Shown: positions 34,671 to 46,092 of the stretch, piece after piece
Numbering within the stretch: position 1 is the stretch's first letter
Layout: each line of letters starts with the position of its first letter
Source of the DNA: Leuctra nigra
Taxonomy: Eukaryota; Arthropoda; Insecta; Plecoptera; Leuctridae
Assembly: GCA_934045905.1 (NCBI GenBank)
Contig: OW203766.1
Span: 20,020,309-20,084,308, forward strand
Reading direction: 5' to 3'
DNA: 64,000 nt
Notes under the pieces: model-generated
What the model was told of the DNA's origin: nothing
The model's database searches: none
What the model saw: only the letters and a program-made list of their open reading frames with translations
Position numbers and translations under genes: made by a program

Positions 34671-35252
34671 ACTAGGAAAACGCTGTGTGTAACGCTTTGA
34701 TGAGCAACACCTCGAACCTAAATTCTGTCTATCAAAAATGTCAAAGAAATAATTCTTGAATTTCGTCACAGGTTTGTGTTTGAAAATCTCCAAATACTCC
34801 TAATATATTGGTTTCAATACTATGCAAAGTTTTAAGTGGATCAATCAAACGGTTCATTGTTAATTTTAGAAAATCACTGGATCTCGTTCAAGAAATATAC
34901 CTGGGACTTGCGTTTGAATGTTTCTGATCTAAATACCTTGCAACTGAAGCATCGAAGAATCACTGACAAAATATTTTAAATTTCCCTCTTGAAATTTAAC
35001 GACATACCGCAAAATGTCCGTAAAATGTTAATAGCTTTTGGAAAAATCACAAAAATCGCAGGACCTCGCTCAAAAACTATACTTAGGACCGCTCGTATGA
35101 AATTAATGTGTATACAAAATTTAAGACCAATCGGTTGAGAGACTCATCCTGGGCATAGCCTAAAAAAACAATAAACAAACAAAAAAACAAAAAACAAACA
35201 CACAGAGAAAGTGCCATATCAGTCCCGGGTGACGCTCGCCACGCTCGCTCAA
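34671..35252 (+). repeat. family B copy 5, near complete
   Basis: Starts ACTAGGAAAACGCTGTGTG. It ends with an A-rich stretch, GAGAAAGTGCCATA, then GACGCTCGCCACGCTCGCTCAA. Confidence 0.75.
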
Positions 35253-37599
35253 TAACTTGTTTTAAAGTTCAAATTCTCTATTCAGGTATTTAATTAGCTA
35301 AGCGTTAAAATGAGAAGTCATTATTGTAACATACTTGACACTAAAGATATGTAAATAAAAAGACACGTCAATGTGTATCAATGCGCATATACGAAAGGAA
35401 CATTATTCAAAGCGTAATTAATTGTTTTCTTGGAAGATTTTTTACAAGTCGTATATTTTATGGCTGCGTTAACTGTTTCTGAGCGTACACCCATACGGAT
35501 TTGGTGCTAATATTCTATTCTGATATTTTGATTGAACTTGTTGGATCTTGTTAAACCGAAAGACATATCGTATTAAGTCCGACCCACTGCCTGCCACTTT
35601 CAACATAATTCACTTGGATTTTGGCGGGGAAGGTCAAGTTGAATGTCAAGCCATCCTGAAACCTCACTTTCTTCCGTCAGTCAAACAATCTAGACCAGCC
35701 ATTATTAAAACTAGAGAATTTCATTACGTGTTTTAACCCGTCTTTTAGAGTCAGTGAAGAGTAACGGCATAATCTCTGCTCGATGTGTGTATTTCACAGT
35801 GTGTCGGTCGATACGCGAGCTCTGACTCTGGCTCTTGCTCTGGCTGCAGGCTCTGGCATGAATCCAGAGTCTCTGCAGCCCTACCCTTACTTGCTCCTTA
35901 ACCTTTCCGCAGAGATCTTTATTCCTTTCACTCTGCTCAGGGGTGGCCACAAAGATGCGTGAGAGGAATTTGAATTAGTTTCAGATTAGTTTGGTTAAAG
36001 TCTTCTTCAAATATCTCTTTTTCTTAAAGTCATCAGATAGATATTAGGATTTGTGGCGAGGTTATCAACGCAAGTCAGTACACATCGTGTTGTATTAAAA
36101 TATTATATGTATCGCTAAGCGATGTAAAGTTGTATAAAATAAAATTTAGTCAGTGATTAAAATCAACTAGATATTACTAGATAAACTATAGACTAACTAG
36201 ATATTGAGATAAAGTCATCAGCATATAAATGCTTGTCTCTCAAAAACGTCTAAATGAATCGTTTATTTGATTCGAATTTATTTAATATGTTCTCATTTTA
36301 GGTTCATCCAAGTACCATAAAACTGAACGATTCCATTTACATTTACATTTTCTGTGATTAGATATTACTTTCAATCTAGTTGCCTTAAGCCACAAAATTT
36401 ATAAATGGTAGTCTTACTTATCTCACTCAGTGAAATCATTTGTGAAAAAAATATATCAGGTGATTTTCGTCTTGAGTTTTTCAGCGATTTACACTGAACT
36501 CCGCTCAGAAACTGATCGCTTTGCCAAAGTTGAACTAATCTCGATCCTGTTGAATGTCAATAATTGAATTTCCCTCATCCGTTTTAACCACCCCTGTCTC
36601 TTCCACTCAATCTCAACTTCTTTCGACGTTGCAGTCGCTAGATCTCTTCCTCGCTGATTACACCAACAAAGTTGTGATTAAAAACAGTCCGCTTTAATTC
36701 ACTTCAATTTACATAAAGTTTTTGTTGCGAGAACTTGCGACTATCGAACACTTGAGTGTGAAAATAAAAAGTTATTACATCGCTCTGATGGCCAAACGCT
36801 AAAGGTTGCTCGTTACAATTGTCCAGGAAATATCGAGAGTTTATTACATTTAACTTTTTAATAGTATATACATTTTGATAGGTAGATTATAACATTTTGA
36901 ATGTAGCACAGTTTGTGCCGCACTTAATTGCCATAAGATGGCAGAGGATTAAATGATTCCGTCTCAACAAAGCAAAGTTGTTTATTCGGTGACAAAAATC
37001 ATAGGCAAGTGATACAATTTTCAGTGCCATATTATTTTTATATACGAGTGCTCGTAAATATCAAGTTAATTGTATTCATACTTCCAATTGTTACCCAGTT
37101 CGTTCTTTGACCGTCCCAAATATGAGATTTTGTAGAATTACAATTAGACAATTACAACCATAAGCCAATGAGTTTATTTAAATCGCAATTCAAATGTCGA
37201 GATGTTGAAATTGTCCTAGTGAAAAGAAAAACTACGAGGATATTCATCGATTGGAAAGACTTAAAGAAAGTGTAAAAGACAAACAAATCAACAAGCTGCT
37301 ATTCAGGCCTGGGAAGAATTCCAGGATTATCCCAGATTTCTCCTCGTTTTTCTAGAGACAGAGACCCAGATTGGAATTGAGTCAGATAACTATGTTCTTT
37401 CATAATCTTACAACCAGCTTCATTGACTGAACGAAATACGACCATCTTCAGATCGATCTATATTCAATTAAGATCCTGCTTTTGAAACTTACTGTAGTTA
37501 CATCTTTTCGAAACTCAACTTTGACACAAATATTTTGATTTTTAATTAATTGAGAGTTACTACGGAACTCTTGTTGCTTTTTCTCTGTGTCTTTTGTCT
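35253..37599. other. unassigned
   Basis: An imperfect CTCTGGCT-rich patch lies at 35820-35890. No gene supported. Confidence 0.5.
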
Positions 37600-37820
37600 G
37601 TTTGTGTTTTTGTAGGCAATGTCTAGGTCACAGATTTTAATCAAACGATCTGAAATTTGCACACACACTAATGTCTTATGAGCGGTAACGTGCATCATTT
37701 TTAAACGATTTCCTGTGATTGGCTGGAAATACAAAATGAAACCGTTTGACCGATCAACTTCAAATTTTGCGTGGACAAACTTGAAGGTGTTTCTAACAAT
37801 TTTCAGAAATTCAGTCAAGG
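37600..37820 (-). repeat. diverged repeat sharing family A/B phrases
   Basis: Contains 'ACGATCTGAAATTTGCACAC' and a second 'GACCGATCAACTTCAAATTT' phrase, as in families A, B and T3/T4. The 90-aa minus-strand ORF here is probably repeat-derived. Confidence 0.35.
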
Positions 37821-37979
37821 CTTGGAGAGTTCAAAATGCTTCAAAATGTATTATGGATGTTTTATTCTAACATGTTAACTGAAGATATTAACTGTGCGAT
37901 ACTCTTAACTAGATACTCGATACTTTAACTATATATAAATGTCAATGAGATGATAAATAAATACAACTGGACGAGACAG

Positions 37980-40455
37980 TTAACTATTTTAAAATGTTAA
38001 AAGTTAGGCTGTAAACTATTCCAAACCTGTTAACAGTACGAGCCTCTTAACTGTACGAGCCTGTTAACTATTCCAATCTGTTAACTTACGAGACTGTTCG
38101 GCGTGTTAACTATTCTAATTTGTGAACTGTACGAGCCTGTTAACTATTATAAACTGTTACTTACGAGACTGTTAGCTGTTCGGCTTGTTAACTATTCTAA
38201 CCTGTGACCTGTACGAGTCTGTTAACTATTCCAATCTGTTAGCTTACGAGACTGTTCGGCGTGTTAACTATTCTAATTTGTGAACTGTACGAGCCTGTTA
38301 ACGATTATAAACTGTTACTTACGAGACTGTTAGCTGTTCGGCTTGTTAACTATTCTAACCTGTGACCTGTACGAGTCTGTTAACTATTCCAATCTGTTAA
38401 CTTACGAGACTGTTCGGCGTGTTAACTATTCTAATTTGTGAACTGTACGAGCCTGTTAACTATTATAAACTGTTACTTACGAGACTGTTAGCTGTTCGGC
38501 TTGTTAACTATTCTAACCTGTGACCTGTACGAGCCTGTTAACTATTCCAATCTGTTAAGTTACGAGACTGTTCGGCGTGTTAACTATTCTAATTTGTGAA
38601 CTGTACGAGCCTGTAAACTATTATAAACTGTTAACTTACGAGACTGTTAGCTGTTCGGCTTGTTAACTATTCTAACCTGTGACCTGTACGAGTCTGTTAA
38701 CTATTCCAATCTGTTAACTTACGAGACTGTTCGGCGTGTTAACTATTCTAATTTGTGAACTGTACGAGCCTGTTAACGATTATAAACTGTTACTTACGAG
38801 ACTGTTAGCTGTTCGGCTTGTTAACTATTCTAACCTGTGACCTGTACGAGTCTGTAAACTATTCCAATCTGTTAACTTACAAGACTGTTCGGCGTGTTAA
38901 CTATTCTAATTTGTGAACTGATGAGCCTGTTAACGATTATAAACTGTTACCTACGAGACTGTTAGCTGTTCGGTTTGTTAACTATTCTAACCTGTTACCT
39001 GTACGAGCCTGTTAACTATTATAATCTGTTAACTTACGAGACTGTTCGGCGTGTTAACTATTCTAATTTGTGAACTGTACGAGCCTGTTAACTATTATAA
39101 ACTGTTATCTTACGAGACTGTTAGCTGTTCGGCTTGTTAACTATTCTAATTTGTGAACTGTACGAGCCTGTTAACTATTGTAATCTGTTAACTTACGAGA
39201 CTGTTCGGCGTGTTAACTATTCTAATTTGTGAACTGTACGAGCCTGTTAACTATTATAAACTATTAACTTACGAGACTGTTAGCTGTTCGGCTTGTTAAC
39301 TATTCTAACCTGTGACCTGTACGAGCCTGTTAACTATTCCAATCTGTTAACTTACGAGACTGTTCGGCGTGTTAACTATTCTAATTTGTGAACTGTACGA
39401 GCCTGTTAACTATTATAAACTATTAACTTACGAGACTGTTAGCTGTTCGGCTTGTTAACTATTCTAACCTGTGACCTGTACGAGCCTGTTAACTATTCCA
39501 ATCTGTTAACTTACGAGACTGTTCGGCGTGTTAACTATTCTAATTTGTGAACTGTACGAGCCTGTTAACTATTATAAACTATTAACTTACGAGACTGTTA
39601 GCTGTTCGGCTTGTTAACTATTCTAACCTGTGACCTGTACGAGCCTGTTAACTATTCCAATCTGTTAACTTACGAGACTGTTCGGCTTATTAACTATTCT
39701 AATTTGTGAACTGTACGAGCCTGTTAACTATTGTAATCTGTTAACTTACGAGACTGTTCGGCGTGTTAACTATTCTAATTTGTGAACTGTACGAGCCTGT
39801 TAACTATTATAAACTATTATCTTACGAGACTGTTAGCTGTTCGGCTTGTTAACTATTCTAACCTGTGACCTGTACGAGCCTGTTAACTATTCCAATCTGT
39901 TAACTTACGAGACTGTTCGGCGTGTTAACTATTCTAATTTGTGAACTGTACGAGCCTGTTAACTATTATAAACTATTAACTTACGAGACTGTTAGCTGTT
40001 CGGCTTGTTAACTATTCTAACCTGTGACCTGTACGAGCCTGTTAACTATTCCAATCTGTTAACTTACGAGACTGTTCGGCGTGTTAACTATTCTAATTTG
40101 TGAACTGTACGAGCCTGTTAACTATTATAAACTATTAACTTACGAGACTGTTAGCTGTTCGGCTTGTTAACTATTCTAACCTGTGACCTGTACGAGCCTG
40201 TTAACTATTCCAATCTGTTAACTTACGAGACTGTTCGGCGTGTTAACTATTCTAATTTGTGAACTGTACGAGCCTGTTAACGATTATAAACTGTTACTTA
40301 CGAGACTGTTAGCTGTTCGGTTTGTTAACTATTCTAACCTGTGACCTGTACGAGCCTGTTAACTATTCCAATCTGTTAACTTACGAGACTGTTCGGCATG
40401 TTAACTATTCTAACCTGTGAACAGTACGAACCTGTTAACTTCTCGAACCTGTAAA
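37980..40455. repeat. 159-bp higher-order minisatellite, about 15 copies
   Basis: GTTCGGC(G/A/T)T marks recur at 38096, 38254, 38412, 38570, 38729, 38887, 39044, 39203, 39362, 39521, 39680, 39756, 39915, 40074, 40233 and 40391. Spacing is 157-159, except one 76-bp step. The unit is a 76-bp half plus an 83-bp half that differs by TTAGCTG. Both are built of diverged 16-17-bp monomers such as CTGTTAACTATTCTAAC. Edges are diffuse (from about 37860). Confidence 0.92.
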
Positions 40456-41099
40456 ACAAGTGACCGAATGAATCAGTCTCGTGAACTCGCATCCTCCTGA
40501 CAACAGTTTAATCGAGCTCAACTGTTTTCATTCGAGACGATCCGACTCGTTCCAAGTCTAAAATACATCGTGCAGTTCGACACGGATCGATTGCAGAACA
40601 TTGCGTGCGGAATCAGCTCATTTACATTGACTCGTTTCAGAACAAATAACAGAGAGTTTTATTAGGACAAGTTGAATATGTCATTTCGTTTATACTTATG
40701 TTTTGTTATTAAGAGAGCGTCTCCATTCAAAACTTAAAGCACAATTTCTGCGATTATTTTGTTTAACATGTAAAACAAATTAACGGATATGGCCAAGATT
40801 TTCACGAAATGTTTATTACTATCCAGTTCATCTGCTTTGATAATTCTGGCAAGATCGGTATTTTGGTTTCCTCGGAAAGTTTATTTATAGTTTATTCTCC
40901 ATCTTTAGAATCTGAGTTTACTGTTTAATAATGGAGTACCTGCAATTAACCTGGTTACTACGTATAAGACCTCTAAGAAAGAAAATTTCACAAGAAAATT
41001 CTCAATAATTTACTAATAAAAATAGTTATGGAATAAATATATGAAAAAGAAAATACAGAATTGGTTTTCTAATAAAATAGGGGAAAGTATCAAGAAATA

Positions 41100-41224
41100 A
41101 TACTGAAAGCATCTGTGCACCAGTGAGATTTTGATCAACTTTGACGTCATATGCACGTACCCTAAAGGTCCTCCATGAATTTGAATGCTTGCTTATCAAC
41201 GCGTTCACATAGCGTTTTCCTATG
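41100..41224 (-). repeat. family B copy 6, 5' fragment
   Basis: The reverse strand reads AGGAAAACGC, then GAACGCGTTGATAAGCAAGC. Only about the first 125 bp are recognisable. Confidence 0.55.
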
Positions 41225-41752
41225 TAGTTAATTTATCATTTAACTCCATGTTTGTTTTTATATTTTTATAGGGCATGACATAATTTGTGTTTTTATTAAG
41301 TGACACAAATACTATAGTGTATTTCAACAGAGTGCTTACAGTTTATTAATAATTTAGACAGATCCTTCTTTGACGTGTTCAGTAGGTATATAAATGTGGC
41401 CTGAATTAGATTTAGGGGACATTTTTACTTCATTCTGTAGAAGTTGGGATTGAAAATATATTGATGCACAGTGCACACTTTTTTTGTTGGTACTCTTTTA
41501 ATATAAAATACCCAGATATTAAGTCAAAAATTATTTCGTATTTTATACACCACTTTCGATTAATTTGTACATATTTCGAAACTTATTGTATTATTTAAAC
41601 AATTTCTTATAAAACGTGGCGGTTCAACGATAATTCAACGAAATGATATGTCGCTATTAGTTAATGTATGTGTGCAAGTTGCATTACTAATACAACAAAT
41701 ACATATTATTCAGAGAAAAATCTGTATGCATGTAGATCTAAATTTAAATCCA

Positions 41753-41770
41753 ATCCCACATCTGCCACCA
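41753..41770 (-). repeat. PBS-like motif copy
   Basis: The reverse strand reads TACAAATGGTGGCAGATG then TGGGATT. 287 bp from the next copy. Confidence 0.42.
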
Positions 41771-42039
41771 TTTGTATAATTCACACGGTTAAAACTGCAC
41801 ATGCTATCGATTTAATTTATAAATGTAGCTAAATTAAGTTTAAAAATATTCTTGTGTGTATGACACTTGGGATGCTATTTTTGTAATAGAATTTCTTAAA
41901 AATATAATCTTCCTTTATCGACATTTAACTGATTGGAATTCCATCAGGAAATTTAATTTTTGTTTTATTAGATTAAATATAAATAAACTATTAATATTTT
42001 GAAAACAAGTTCGAAATAATGTTGAAGGTTGGTGCTTTA

Positions 42040-42057
42040 ATCCCATATATGCCACCA
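42040..42057 (-). repeat. PBS-like motif copy
   Basis: The reverse strand reads TACAAATGGTGGCATATATG then GGATT. Confidence 0.4.
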
Positions 42058-43080
42058 TTTGTACTGTTTGTTAATCAGATTTAAGCCATACTAATAAATT
42101 ATATTATCCGTTTTATTATACCTAAATCAGAACTTGAAAATATCGTATTCATAAAAATGTTCAACTCTTTTGAATCGCCTGCAGAAACAAATCTCCGACA
42201 CGTGTTTTCCATCCATTCTGTCTCGTGATTGATGGTGATATTGTGACAATAATCGATAATATTTGGTGCCCGATGGCCGCTGCTACCCTCACCCTGCACG
42301 TGACTTGAAGCTAATATCACTTCTCTGTCTTCTTATCACATATTCTCTCGCAGAGACACGAGGAAGCAAAAGTATTAGCACAATAATCTGTCGACACGCG
42401 TAAATAATCCATTCACTAGGAAAACACTCAGTGCAACGCGTTGGTGAGTGAGCACCGGCACGTGAAAATTCTCGAACCGTTATTCCGTACCACACACACA
42501 GAAAACTTATACATCGATATTGAATTGAAATATGGTCCACTCAATCAACATAAAAGTGTCTGCTTTTCATTGAAACTTCAAAATAGCATCTAAATACTCT
42601 GGAACCTAAAGCAAATCAGATCCAATTGCAGTGGAAAAACAACCATTTCGGTACTTCATTTCTGACAGATATTAAAAATGGCAATAAGTGCTTACGTTCT
42701 TGACTGTTTGGGCCAAAAATTTGTAAAATAGGAGACAATGTTTGTCTTAATGACCATGCAAAATATAAGGTTGATCAGATTTATCGAAGACATTTTCATT
42801 TTTCAACCTCTCAGGAGATAATAATAATAATCTTTAATCCTTTTTTTCCAAATTACAGTGGGTAAAGGAGGTAAATATCTCTCAGGAGATATTTATTTAA
42901 ATTTTAAGCAATGAATTTCAAAAAAAATTAGGGTCTGCAACGCCAGAGAATGTACGAACATATTGTGTGTATAATTTCAGCTCGATTGAAGAAAAACTGT
43001 TACAGAAACAGAACTGTGACTCAGTAACAGAAAAAAATCACAAACACAAAAAAACAGAGGTCCGTGCCAAAAGAGCCAAA

Positions 43081-43701
43081 AAAAGAAGCAGACTCAGCTA
43101 CAACAACAAAGCACTCATCTATAAAATGATAATTAGACCAATCATATGCTACGCTGCACCGGCCTGGAGCAGCACGTCAACAACTAACCTGAGGAAACTA
43201 CAAGTAGTACAGAACAAATGCCTTAGAATAGCAGGGAATTTTCTAAGAAGCACGAGAATTACTAAATTGCATTCATTCTTCAAAATGCCTACAATCCATG
43301 ACTTTATCTTCAACCTAACAGGCAACTTTTATATTAATATCGACAAATGCCATAACCCTTTAATTGTTAACTTAGGTAAATATTCTCTGACAGCACCAAG
43401 CAAACACAAACGACCATTATACATGTTCATGAAAAAATGAAACCGGTCACAGAGTTAAATTAATCTAAATTTGTTCCATTATATGTTAATAATTTCACAG
43501 GTTTTTTTACAGCACTAATTTTTCCTGTAACCTTACCGTATTCATGTACTTGTTTACAATCAAATTTATAATTATGTCAACCTGTTTTTCACATTATGTT
43601 TAGAAAGTAGAGGAGCGCTGCTTCAAGTATTTCTATTGTTTATCATAACTTTTATTGTATTATTGTTATTGTATATATTTTGGTGAATAAAAACTCTTTT
43701 A
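43081..43701 (+). mobile_element. 5'-truncated Jockey-like LINE insertion, about 620 bp
   Basis: It begins at an A-run after the family B text GCCAAAAGAGCCAAAA. It carries the ORF2 C-terminus, a 3' UTR with AATAAA at 43686-43691, and ends in an A-rich tail. Family B sequence (GGAGTCGCTCGCTCAA) resumes directly after. Exact edges are blurred by A-runs on both sides. Confidence 0.7.
43084..43440 (+). pseudogene. Jockey-clade non-LTR retrotransposon, C-terminal end of ORF2 (5'-truncated)
   Basis: About 118 residues match the end of Jockey-type ORF2 proteins. The pattern is a basic start, then LIYKMIIRPIICYAAPAWSS, then LRKLQVVQNKCLRIAG and a conserved downstream LH...MPTIHDFI stretch. This is the region after the RT palm. 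The endonuclease and catalytic RT core are absent. The frame is open to TGA at 43438-43440. The insert sits inside family B copy 7, whose 3' end resumes at about 43702, so it is a short 5'-truncated insertion, the usual product of target-primed reverse transcription. Confidence 0.75.
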
Positions 43702-43886
43702 AAAAGGAGTCGCTCGCTCAATAATACAACGATAGCAATTAGTTTAAAAGCAAAACTACATAATGACAGAACGCGTGTCATTGAACTCTTAACTAATTTT
43801 TCGGATGAAAAATAGAAGGATGTATAATTAATAAGCTAAAATGATGGGCACGAACTTTGATATGTTTGTACACATTCTTAATAATT

Positions 43887-44110
43887 ACTAGGAAAACGCT
43901 CTGTGTAACGCGTTGATGAGCGAGCCTTCGTACTACATGCGATTTGATATGCGTTTGCAAGTTTCTGCTCTACAGGCCTTGGAATGAAGCATCAAGCACT
44001 GATCAAATATTTGAAAAATCTTTGTATAAATTTGCAAATATTTCAAGATTATCGAATAAAATGTCCTTAATAAGAAATAACTTTTGAAAAAAAAACACCT
44101 AATAAACTAG
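43887..44110 (+). repeat. family B copy 8, 3'-truncated
   Basis: Starts ACTAGGAAAACGCTCTGTG and TAACGCGTTGATGAGCGAGCC. It is parallel to copies at 21023 and 53011 for about 200 bp. Confidence 0.62.
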
Positions 44111-44728
44111 GCACCTAATAAACTAGGTGCATTTAGAAAACGTTTGTCTACTTGGCTATAATGACTTTTTGTTGCTAATTTAATTTGCAAATCCACTTCC
44201 CATAAAGAGGAGAAACACGTGATATTGTCGGTCGGTTAATGTTGCTCTACGCGCATGCGCCACGCTAGATATACATCTCATCTAGCAGAGTGGTCTAATG
44301 TAGCGAGATAGCGAGCGCTCCACTGGGAGCGGGAGTAGCTACTGTACAGGGTGCGTTCAGAAACACTGCGTCCTCGTTGACTAATTTGATTATCATTTTC
44401 TTCTACGCTCTAAATTTTTATGTATCTAAAGCACACGTGGTTGGTTTTTATGAAGAAAAAAGTTAACAACAAACGAAAATAAACATTTTGAAATAATGTA
44501 TTGTCTTTTTTTGTTTTTTGTTAACGCACTAATGTAAATGTTGGGATAGATCCAAGTCCACTACTCCTTGCTTTTTCTAGCCTTGCGTTTTCATAATTAA
44601 TTATACTTTCACATTCATGTTAGAGAAGATCGACTTACACGCACAAAATGTAGGTACTACAGTGTTTCAAGCTATATGAATTTAGATGAGATCACACATA
44701 AAAGAAAGTATTGTAACGAGAATACAAA

Positions 44729-44746
44729 TGGTGACAGACGTAGGAT
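44729..44746 (+). repeat. PBS-like motif copy
   Basis: ATACAAATGGTGACAGACG then TAGGATT. Confidence 0.38.
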
Positions 44747-45193
44747 TTTATTGAAATTCGCATCTATGAATTGTCTAACATTTTGATGTGAATACTTGAA
44801 CATTTTCTAAAATACAATATAACAAACCATCCAAAGAAAAAATATCTGTCATTCAACTTTATATTTTTTGACATCAAATTGCTTTCTAGGGATTGATATA
44901 GATATATCTTGTATAAGAGTATAAATGGAGCTAGAATTCGTATTTAACCAGTTTTGGAAGAAAATTGCGGAAAATTGTTTATTTAAAAACTTGTATTCAA
45001 AGCATTTCTAAGCATCCTGCGTAAATCATAGCCCAACGCGTTGTTCTTGATATAAAATAACTTCATTCCAAGATTTCAAATGGTGTTGTCAAGTATCGTA
45101 ATCTTCTGTTCAATTCTGAATGTCCCGTGAACTCTAACATGCTGTACAGTACTACTCTCAAGAGTTACGAGCACAACGTCTCAGCGTCTAGAA

Positions 45194-45262
45194 TGACGTC
45201 ATCAATATTGCAGCCCCATTGTCACGTGGTCTGGCGCACACAATGGCGGCCGTCTTGCTGAT
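45194..45262. promoter_or_regulatory. promoter-like cluster: CRE, E-box, YY1-like
   Basis: TGACGTCA (45194-45201), CACGTG (45223-45228), and ACAATGGCGGCC with an ATG at 45243 that opens only seven codons. Not part of family A, though the motifs are similar. Confidence 0.35.
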
Positions 45263-46092
45263 GTAGGCTAGTGGGACATCTCATCTTTCAGATGCTGATG
45301 GAGTGGGGAATTATTTACAACATTCTATAGAGCTAAGATAATCATAACAGGGATTGAAAGCTTACAAGTAAGGGCAGATAATCATTGTACAAGTCACTAT
45401 AGCTTCGTTTTGTGGAGAGTGGAAGACTGGTGTATACATGGATCAAGTTTTCCAATTATGTCTGGAGCTCAAGTCTTGTTAAGTTTTAAATAATATAACA
45501 TAATCATGTTAAATGAATAAATTAATTATCATAATCAAATTATGACTCTCATAATTGACTCCCATTTATATTTTTCTTTGATTTCACTGACATTTTCTTT
45601 ATCTGAATTTTAATTTCTTGGTTGAAGCGTTGTTCCTTTCAGGAAATACCGGGGTTATATTGGTAAATACGTTTTCTTCCCAACGTTGGAAAATATTATG
45701 AAATTATGATACACTGTTGCGTTTCTTTTTAAATATTTGTAGGATTTTTATAAAATTAATCCATCAAAAAGTTTGGCCAAAATAATTAACTTTCAATACC
45801 ATGCCAAGTAGTCAATCATATCGCACTTCTTTTCTTAAAATAAACAAAAATCGTAATTTAAAAATATTCCTTCTCATCTATTATATCTTCATCAATTTAA
45901 TTTTTTTCTCTTAACGTCACTTCACGGTTATTCATATTCTTTTGATAATCTGAAAGATGGATTGAACTCACTTTTGGTTCTGGCAAATCACAATTTTCAA
46001 GACGACACCGAAATACCGTTTAAATAACAGTAGGTTCTTCAAATCCTCACACTTTCTTATTTGAGGCTAAGTTAGTCATATCCGCTTTATAT

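Larger units (their letters stand above)
40456..42414. other. unassigned except small repeats
   Basis: Holds family B fragment 6 and two PBS-like motifs. No gene supported. Confidence 0.5.
42415..43721 (+). repeat. family B copy 7, split by the Jockey insertion
   Basis: Starts ACTAGGAAAACACTCAGTG. The 3' part with ACAGAGGTCCGTGCCAAAAG stops at about 43080. The last 20 bp (GGAGTCGCTCGCTCAA) resume at about 43702-43721, after the LINE fragment. Confidence 0.72.
44111..46092. other. unassigned
   Basis: Short hairpin CGCTCC-ACTG-GGAGCG near 44316, one PBS-like motif and the cluster at 45194. No gene supported. Confidence 0.5.
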
